NCBI GenBank assembly: GCA_946480605.1
Contig: CAMLKW010000152.1
Coordinates: 1-10,931 of the forward strand
DNA length: 10,931 nucleotides
Source of the DNA: an uncultured Roseateles sp.
GTDB lineage: Bacteria > Pseudomonadota > Gammaproteobacteria > Burkholderiales > Burkholderiaceae
Reading direction: 5' to 3'
Positions 6,375-10,931 of this stretch are shown in pieces. The translations under genes were made by a program, and so were the position numbers. The notes beneath the pieces are model-generated. The model was not told the DNA's origin. It saw nothing but the letters and a program-made list of their open reading frames with translations, and did not search any database. Numbering within the stretch: the first letter of the stretch is position 1; each line of letters begins with the position of its first letter.

Positions 6375-7565
6375 CTAGGCCAGCCGCAACGCCGGCGGCC
6401 CTGGCGGCAGCTCGCCCGCCGCCGTCAGCGCCAGCGCGTCGGCCGCGGTCAGGCCGGCCCAGCGCAGCCGCACGGCCAGCACCTCGCGGGGCAGCAGCGC
6501 ACGATGCAGCCGCCATTCGCCCTCGCCTTCGCGCGTCAGGCCCGGCGCGTCGCCCACCTGCACGATGAAGTCAGGGCCGGCGTCGATGTACAGCCGCAAC
6601 GCCGTGATGGGGCAGTAGCTGACGACGATGTCCCGGTCCGCCAGATTCAGCAGCATCTGCTCGCGCCATTCGAACTGGCAGCGCGGCTGGCGGCCCGGAG
6701 CGGCGCGGGCCAGTTGCAGCAGCAGGCGCTCGACCTCCACCGGCTGCTCCGGCGCCAGCTCGCAGATGACAAAGCCGCGCACCTCGTCCAGCCGCCGCGT
6801 CAGCGCCAGCGTCCATTCGGCCCGGCAACGGCCCCGGGCGTCGAACTGCCGCAGCACCAGCTCGGCCGCGGCGAAGCGCGCCCACTCGTGCCACTCGTAG
6901 GCGCAGCTGGGGCGGATGCTGCGCTCGTAGGCCACGGTCTTGACCGGCACGTAGCGGCTGACGCGCTCCAGCGCGATGCGCGGCCGGCCATGCGCGTCGA
7001 CGACGCGGCGCAGCTGGCGGTACTCGCGCTCGAAGGCGTCGAACACCCAGGGCGCCGCGGCGCTCTCGTGCGCCTTCAGCAGCAGCGCCTCGATGGCAGG
7101 CAGGCCCTGGAACTGCGGCGCCTCGCGCAGCGCGTCGGCCACCGCCTGCAGCCGCGCGGTCTCGGCGCCGCCGATCTCGTCCAGCCGCAGCGCGGGCCGG
7201 TCCAGCACCACCTTGAAGAAGCTCAGCAGCGCCTGCGCCAGCCGCCAGTCCAGCGGCTGGCCGGCGCGCAGCTTGCGCAGCACCCGCGGCGCGGCAGCGC
7301 CCTGCTCTCCCAGTTGCACGGCCTGGGCCTGCAGCGCGGCCAGGTCCAGCGGCCAGCCCCGGGCATCCACCGCCAGCCCGGCAGCGGGCTGGGCCGCATC
7401 GGCGAAGGCCTTCAGCAAGCAGAGCAGTTGCGCACGGGCCACGGCCGCCGGCCCGGGCCGCGCCCGGGCGGCATCGTCCAGCAGGCGCAGCACCAGCGCG
7501 GCGTCGAAGACGACCGTGCGGCGGCGACGTCGCGCCGTAGCGTCTTCGGTCCCTGTCGACACCAT
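6375..7565 (-). CDS. Unrecognised cytoplasmic protein, 396 residues
   Basis: I do not recognise this family. The frame is long, has strong GC at third positions and a clear ribosome site: GGGGGG (7571-7576) five bases before the ATG at 7565. The in-frame ATG further upstream, at 7682, is not supported. There is no signal peptide or membrane segment. The N-terminus has a run of arginines (about 11-16), then an alanine- and leucine-rich helical region to about residue 185. The C-terminal half is richer in aromatic residues and cysteines (PSCAYEWHEWARFAAAEL, GFVICELAPEQP, CQFEWREQMLLNLADRDIVVSYCPITALRLYID) and looks like the more conserved domain. It is divergent from the exported protein gene at 7733 and lies 30 bases upstream of the kelch gene on the same strand. 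No function is proposed. Confidence 0.75.
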   Translation of the reverse strand: MVSTGTEDATARRRRRTVVFDAALVLRLLDDAARARPGPAAVARAQLLCLLKAFADAAQPAAGLAVDARGWPLDLAALQAQAVQLGEQGAAAPRVLRKLRAGQPLDWRLAQALLSFFKVVLDRPALRLDEIGGAETARLQAVADALREAPQFQGLPAIEALLLKAHESAAAPWVFDAFEREYRQLRRVVDAHGRPRIALERVSRYVPVKTVAYERSIRPSCAYEWHEWARFAAAELVLRQFDARGRCRAEWTLALTRRLDEVRGFVICELAPEQPVEVERLLLQLARAAPGRQPRCQFEWREQMLLNLADRDIVVSYCPITALRLYIDAGPDFIVQVGDAPGLTREGEGEWRLHRALLPREVLAVRLRWAGLTAADALALTAAGELPPGPPALRLA

Positions 7566-7613
7566 CGCATCCCCCCGATTGAGGCCGGCGCAGCCGGTCG
7601 CCGGCCGGCTTAA

Positions 7614-7662
7614 GCCCGGTGCTAAACCTTTAAGTCGGCGGCAGCGAAGCCGCGCACCGGGC
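7614..7662. other. Inverted-repeat structure in the divergent intergenic region
   Basis: A perfect nine-base inverted repeat GCCCGGTGC (7614-7622) and GCACCGGGC (7654-7662) encloses a smaller hairpin GCGGC (7638-7642) and GCCGC (7649-7653) plus an AT-rich bulge (TAAACCTTTAAG). The perfect ten-base palindrome GGCTTAAGCC (7607-7616) abuts it. The element lies in the 167-base gap between the divergent genes starting at 7565 and 7733, the least GC-rich part of the window. It could be an operator, promoter region or structured 5' leader. I do not recognise a known riboswitch class. No consensus sigma-70 promoter pair is convincing. Confidence 0.35.
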
Positions 7663-7719
7663 CACAGTGACCCGCGGGCCATCCTGCCCGAAAACCATGT
7701 CCGCTGTCATCCGCACCGC

Positions 7720-7725
7720 AGGGAG
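7720..7725 (+). promoter_or_regulatory. Ribosome binding site that fixes the start at 7733
   Basis: AGGGAG lies seven bases before the ATG at 7733. It decides between this start and in-frame ATGs at 7667 and 7697, which lack such a site and would place extra residues ahead of the signal peptide. Confidence 0.75.
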
Positions 7726-7732
7726 TTCTCGC

Positions 7733-8404
7733 ATGTCATCGCGCCCCCATCGCCGCAGCGTGCTGCTGCTGGCCGTCTGCCTCTCGACCGGCGCCAGCGC
7801 CCAGTCCTTCATGGAGCGCCTCAAGGCCGTGGCCGCTGCCGCCAAGGCCTCGCAGGCCGCCGACGGGGCTGGCGGCGGCGGCCGCTCCATGGTGGGCAGT
7901 GAGCTGGACGGCCTGTTCCGCCGCCACCCCATCACCAACTCGCAGAAGCCCGAGACCTGGCCGCGCGTGGCCATCACCATCACCCAGGTGGCGCCGGCCG
8001 CTTTCAACTACTACGGCGTGGCGGCCTCCACCATCAATGCCAACGACTGCGCGACCTACAACGTCACCGTCTGGACCGACGACAAGACCAGCAAGGCGCA
8101 TGACAGCCTGCGCCTGTGCTACGGCGAGATCTACACCAAGCTGCAGAACGTGCCCATGTTCCAGGTGCCCACCTGGGGCCGGCGCCAGTTCTGGCCCGGC
8201 ATGGCCAACTCGGGCAGCGTGCGCAACACCGGCCCGCTGCCGCCGACCGACCACTTCCCCACCGACCCCGGCATCCCCGAGCGCTGGCTGGACGCCCACC
8301 GCAACACCGCGCCCTTCATCGCCGGTCCGCTGGCCGTGCTGGGCTTCAACTGGAACGACATCAACGACAAACGGGTGTGGTTCGTGCGCGTGCCAGGCGG
8401 CTGA
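7733..8404 (+). CDS. Unrecognised exported protein, 223 residues
   Basis: I do not recognise the family. The N-terminus is a textbook Sec signal peptide: MSSRPHRRS basic region, LLLAVCLSTG core, and cleavage predicted after ASA at residue 23. An alanine- and glycine-rich linker follows to about residue 50, then a compact domain from about 55 to 223. That domain has two cysteines (C106 in NANDCATY, C129 in LRLCYGE) that could form a disulfide in the periplasm, and many tryptophans and aromatics (TVWTDD, TWGRRQFWPGMANSG, LGFNWNDINDKRVWFVRV). The domain looks beta-rich. The stop is 21 bases before the lipoprotein start, so the two genes probably form an operon and may act together outside the cytoplasm. 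No catalytic motif is apparent. Confidence 0.8.
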   Translation: MSSRPHRRSVLLLAVCLSTGASAQSFMERLKAVAAAAKASQAADGAGGGGRSMVGSELDGLFRRHPITNSQKPETWPRVAITITQVAPAAFNYYGVAASTINANDCATYNVTVWTDDKTSKAHDSLRLCYGEIYTKLQNVPMFQVPTWGRRQFWPGMANSGSVRNTGPLPPTDHFPTDPGIPERWLDAHRNTAPFIAGPLAVLGFNWNDINDKRVWFVRVPGG

Positions 8405-8425
8405 CGACGCGACGGAAGGCAGGCC

Positions 8426-10429
8426 ATGCACCCGCTCGCCCCCATCGCTCACCGCCTGCTGCTGCTCGCCACGCTGGGCCTGACGGCCTGCGGGGGTGGC
8501 GGCGACGGCCCCGCCAGCAGCACCGTCCTCCCCGCCGCAGCCACGCCGGCCTCCATCACCGCGGCGCCGCAGGCGGCCACGGTGAGCGCGGGCCAGACCG
8601 CCAGCTTCAGCGTGACGGCTGCCGGCTCGGCGCCGCTGAGCTACCAGTGGCTGCGCAATGGCAGCGAGATTGCCGGCGCCGCCTCGGCCAGCTACACGCT
8701 CACCGCCACGGCGACCGACGACGGCGCGGCCTTCAGCGTGCGCGTCGGCAATGCCGCTGGCATCGCCACCAGCACGGCTGCCCTGCTGACCGTGCTGGTG
8801 GCGCCGGCCCTCACGCAGCAACCTGCGGACCTGCAGCTCAACATCGGTCAGCCGGCCCCCTTCACGGTGGCGGCCACGGGCTCGGCGCCGCTGGCCTACC
8901 AGTGGCTGCGCAACGAGATCGCCATCGCCGGCGCCACGACGGCGTCCTACACACTGGCCACGACCACGGCGGCGGACCACGGCGCCAGGTTCAGCGTCCG
9001 CATCAGCAACGCCGCGGGCAGCGTCACCAGCCGGGCGGCGCTGCTGCAGCTCAGCGCCCCGGCGCCCGCGCTGGCCATCCAGACCCAGCCGGCCGGCGCC
9101 ACGGTGCTGGAGCGCGGCCGCGTCACGCTCAGCGTCGCCGCCAGCGGCACGGCGCTGCGCCACCAGTGGCGCCGCAACGGCGTGGAGCTGGCGGGCGCCA
9201 CCGCCGCCAGCCTCGTGGTCGGCCCCGTGACGGCCGCCGACGACGGCGCGCGCTACAGCGTGCAGGTGTCGGACGCGAACAGCTCGCTGCTCTCCGCCGA
9301 GGCCGTGCTGCGCGTCGGGCGGGCGAGCCTGGGCATGTCCACGTCGGGCGTGCTGCAGGTGGCCGCCATCGACGCCGACGGCCGCGCCTGGACCTGGCTC
9401 GGCACCGGCCCCTACACGGGCAGCGGCAGCAGGCTGGGCAGCACCACCATCGAGAGCCTGGATCTGGCGGACGGCCGCAACCTGTCGCTGCATGCCCTGG
9501 CCGGCCTGAGCCTGCAGTCGGACGGCAGCGTGCGCGCCTGGGGCCAGGACTTCAACCTCGGCCTGCTCGGCCAGGGCTTGCGCTCCATGAGCCTGCAGAG
9601 CAGCACGCCGCTGCCGGTGCAGGGCGCCAGCGGCGCGGTGGCGGTGTCGGCCGGCAGCGGCACGCAGTACGCCGTGCGCGCCGACGGTTCGGTGCTGCGC
9701 TGGGGCGTGCGCGACATCTACGACAGCATCAACAACCGGCTGACACGCGTCTACGACAGCCAGGCCCTCGTCGACGACGCCTTCAGCGGCGTGCGCCGCA
9801 TCGAGCAATCGCGCGACGGTGGCAGCGCCAACGGCTACGCGCTGCGCCGCGACGGCACCGTGCTGGCCTGGGGCCTCAATGCCGCCGGGCAGCTGGGCGA
9901 CGGCAGCACGGCGGGCCAGGCGGGCACGACCGGGCGCTTCACGCCGGCCGCCATTCCCGGGCTGACCCAGGTCGTGGCGCTGGCTGCGACGGGCACCGCC
10001 GCCTATGCCGTGCGCGCCGACGGCACGGTCTGGAGCTGGGGCACCCACTGGCTAGGCTTCGGCAGCGCCACCGAGCGCGTGCTGGTGCCGACGCAGGTGG
10101 CTGGCATCACCGATGCGATCGACGTCTACGCGTCGGAGCGCCAGGTCGCCGTGCTGCGCGCCGACGGCAGCGTGCTGATCTGGGGCTACCAGGTGCCCGG
10201 CACCTCGGGCGGGCGGCCGGCCCTGGTGAACAGCGCGCTGCCGCTGGCCATCGCGGCGCTGGACAACGTGGTCCACGTGGTGCTGGGCTGGGACTTCGGC
10301 ATTGCCTTGCGGGGCGACGGCAGCCTGCTGACCTGGGGGCCCAACCGCGGACAGACGGGCGGCGCGACCAGCCAGCCGCTGGAGTTCGCCCAGCCCACGC
10401 CGGTGCTGCAGCTCGACCTCGCACCCTAG
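8426..10429 (+). CDS. Lipoprotein with three Ig-like domains and a seven-blade RCC1-like propeller
   Basis: The 667-residue protein starts with a lipoprotein signal (LLLLATLGLTAC; lipidated Cys at 22) followed by a GGGG linker, so it should be membrane-anchored and face outward. Three tandem Ig-like domains follow: about 43-123, 127-210 and 214-298, each with a YQWLRN or HQWRRNG core and an ASYTL..TA.D.GA.FSV ending. The C-terminal half carries seven DG-x-x-x-x-W repeats, with DG near residues 319, 366, 420, 476, 532, 580 and 631, typical of RCC1/alpha-tubulin-suppressor-like repeats; seven is the number that closes the propeller. Such proteins are probably binding or adhesion modules; the ligand is unknown. 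GGAAGG lies six bases before the ATG. It probably shares an operon with the exported protein upstream. Confidence 0.92.
   Translation: MHPLAPIAHRLLLLATLGLTACGGGGDGPASSTVLPAAATPASITAAPQAATVSAGQTASFSVTAAGSAPLSYQWLRNGSEIAGAASASYTLTATATDDGAAFSVRVGNAAGIATSTAALLTVLVAPALTQQPADLQLNIGQPAPFTVAATGSAPLAYQWLRNEIAIAGATTASYTLATTTAADHGARFSVRISNAAGSVTSRAALLQLSAPAPALAIQTQPAGATVLERGRVTLSVAASGTALRHQWRRNGVELAGATAASLVVGPVTAADDGARYSVQVSDANSSLLSAEAVLRVGRASLGMSTSGVLQVAAIDADGRAWTWLGTGPYTGSGSRLGSTTIESLDLADGRNLSLHALAGLSLQSDGSVRAWGQDFNLGLLGQGLRSMSLQSSTPLPVQGASGAVAVSAGSGTQYAVRADGSVLRWGVRDIYDSINNRLTRVYDSQALVDDAFSGVRRIEQSRDGGSANGYALRRDGTVLAWGLNAAGQLGDGSTAGQAGTTGRFTPAAIPGLTQVVALAATGTAAYAVRADGTVWSWGTHWLGFGSATERVLVPTQVAGITDAIDVYASERQVAVLRADGSVLIWGYQVPGTSGGRPALVNSALPLAIAALDNVVHVVLGWDFGIALRGDGSLLTWGPNRGQTGGATSQPLEFAQPTPVLQLDLAP
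8624..9051 (+). repeat. Tandem duplication of the Ig-like domain in the lipoprotein gene
   Basis: The first two Ig-like domains are repeated at DNA level with a 255-base (85-codon) period. The segments starting at 8624 and 8879 share long identical runs, for example GGCTCGGCGCCGCTG and TACCAGTGGCTGCGCAA. The third Ig-like domain is clearly more diverged. This indicates that domains 1 and 2 arose from a later duplication, or are homogenised by recombination. Confidence 0.7.
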
Positions 10430-10448
10430 CCGCCACGCGGCGCGCGAG

Positions 10449-10468
10449 CCGGCCTCGTTCAAGGCCGG
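10449..10468 (+). terminator. GC-rich hairpin after the lipoprotein gene, possible terminator
   Basis: A perfect seven-base stem, CCGGCCT (10449-10455) and AGGCCGG (10462-10468), with a six-base loop lies 20 bases after the lipoprotein stop. No T-run follows, so it may act only as a weak or Rho-assisted terminator, or stabilise the mRNA end. Confidence 0.4.
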
Positions 10469-10516
10469 GGCGGCCGGGCCGCTGCAGGTGCTAGCCTGCC
10501 GCCTTGTTGCATGGAC

Positions 10517-10522
10517 AGGAGG
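10517..10522 (+). promoter_or_regulatory. Perfect ribosome binding site before the MuiA-type gene
   Basis: AGGAGG lies five bases before the ATG at 10528, the best Shine-Dalgarno in the window. It fixes the start of the right-edge gene. Confidence 0.8.
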
Positions 10523-10527
10523 CGGCA

Positions 10528-10931
10528 ATGACGAGATTCCCTTCGGGCTGGCTGATGAGCGCCGGCCTGCTGGCCGCAGCCGCGGCCCAGGCCCAGGCGC
10601 CCTCGCGCATCGACGAGGTGCTGGTCTACCCCGGTGGCGCGCAGGTCACGCGCCTTGCCACCGTGGCGGCCGGCGCGCGCGAGCTGGTGCTGCACTGCCT
10701 GAGCGCCCGCTTCGACCCCGACTCGCTGCAGGTCAGCGCGCCGGCCGGCGTGAACCTCGGCCCGGTGCAGTTGGAGACGCTGCCGCGCGAGCGCGCGCCC
10801 GACTGCGGCAAGAGCCCGCTGGACGACGACATCCGCAAGCTGGAGGCGCGCCGCGACGCCATCGCCGCCGAGCTGGGCGCGCTGGACACCGGCCTGGGCT
10901 ACTTGAGGGCGCTGGGCTCCGGCGAGGCGCG
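10528..10931 (+). CDS. MuiA-type (DUF4140/DUF4139) exported protein, N-terminal 134 residues, cut by window edge
   Basis: The frame is open to the right edge. It begins with a signal peptide (MTRFPSGWLMSAGLLAAAAAQAQA, cleavage near 24). The next residues match the N-terminal DUF4140 domain of mucoidy-inhibitor MuiA family proteins: IDEVLVYPGGAQVTRLATV, ELVLHCLSARFDPDSLQVSA and GVNLGPVQLET. A charged helical stretch starting at about residue 98 (LDDDIRKLEARRDAIAAEL) matches the coiled coil that links DUF4140 to the C-terminal DUF4139 domain, which lies outside the window. MuiA was named for a mucoidy phenotype in Escherichia coli; its molecular function is not established. The strong AGGAGG site supports the start. 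It is separated from the lipoprotein gene by 98 bases and a hairpin, so it may have its own promoter. Confidence 0.85.
   Translation, partial: MTRFPSGWLMSAGLLAAAAAQAQAPSRIDEVLVYPGGAQVTRLATVAAGARELVLHCLSARFDPDSLQVSAPAGVNLGPVQLETLPRERAPDCGKSPLDDDIRKLEARRDAIAAELGALDTGLGYLRALGSGEA

Noticed and set aside
7629..7660. Flagellar sigma-28-like promoter (TAAG, 14-base spacer, GCCG)
   Set aside because: The -10 half lacks the ATAA of the consensus GCCGATAA and the match coincides with a hairpin stem; no flagellar gene is nearby.
7607..7670. Cyclic di-GMP or other known riboswitch before the exported-protein gene
   Set aside because: A GCTAAACC-like string is reminiscent, but the conserved joining segments and stem order of that class are not present.
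7736..10494. Two very long frames (about 770-790 codons), one on each strand, over the exported protein and lipoprotein genes
   Set aside because: Both lack motifs and have shadow-type composition; the lipoprotein frame has a lipobox, Ig-like domains and propeller repeats.
10486..10500. TAGCCT near 10492 as a promoter -10 for the MuiA-type gene
   Set aside because: No -35 partner is visible in this GC-rich stretch; such hexamers are expected by chance.

Overview
The window is very GC-rich and densely coded on both strands, with almost only G or C at third codon positions. The gene content and the rsmB - DUF4390 - ntrY order point to a betaproteobacterium of the order Burkholderiales, probably near Rubrivivax, Roseateles or Leptothrix. 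This placement rests on recognised protein families and gene order; no 16S gene is present.

Layout. (1) 1-3262, minus strand: rsmB (16S rRNA m5C967 methyltransferase), a secreted DUF4390 protein, and an ntrY-type membrane sensor kinase cut by the left edge. The three are packed with a 1-base gap and an ATGA overlap. (2) 3306-4424, plus strand, divergent from rsmB: folE (GTP cyclohydrolase I), then 3 bases later a single-domain BLUF blue-light photoreceptor. (3) 7565-4428, minus strand: an unrecognised 396-residue cytoplasmic protein, a short exported kelch-type protein that looks truncated, queC (preQ0 synthase), and a LemA-family membrane protein that converges on the BLUF gene with 3 bases between stops. 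(4) 7733-10931, plus strand: an unrecognised exported 223-residue protein, a lipoprotein with three Ig-like domains and a seven-blade RCC1-like propeller, and the start of a MuiA-type (DUF4140/DUF4139) exported protein cut by the right edge.

The most unusual part is the queC locus (about 4970-5900), which looks like a recombination mosaic. The 3' end of queC is present twice. The functional copy reads into a palindromic, REP-like element and gains a foreign tail of about 28 residues. The orphan second copy ends exactly in a GTGA overlap with the lemA start, as the original queC end would have done. On the other side of queC, the kelch gene stops abruptly, and another frame reads like the 3' end of an unrelated gene ending one base before a queC start codon. 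Both observations fit replacement of a resident queC by a segment from elsewhere.

Pathway links: FolE makes 7,8-dihydroneopterin triphosphate, which feeds both folate and queuosine synthesis, and QueC acts later in the queuosine branch, so both ends of that branch lie within 2.5 kb. The tight folE-BLUF pair suggests a link between pterin supply and blue-light sensing, but nothing in the sequence proves it. No tRNA, rRNA, CRISPR array or transposase gene was seen, and no gene-free stretch exceeds 300 bases.
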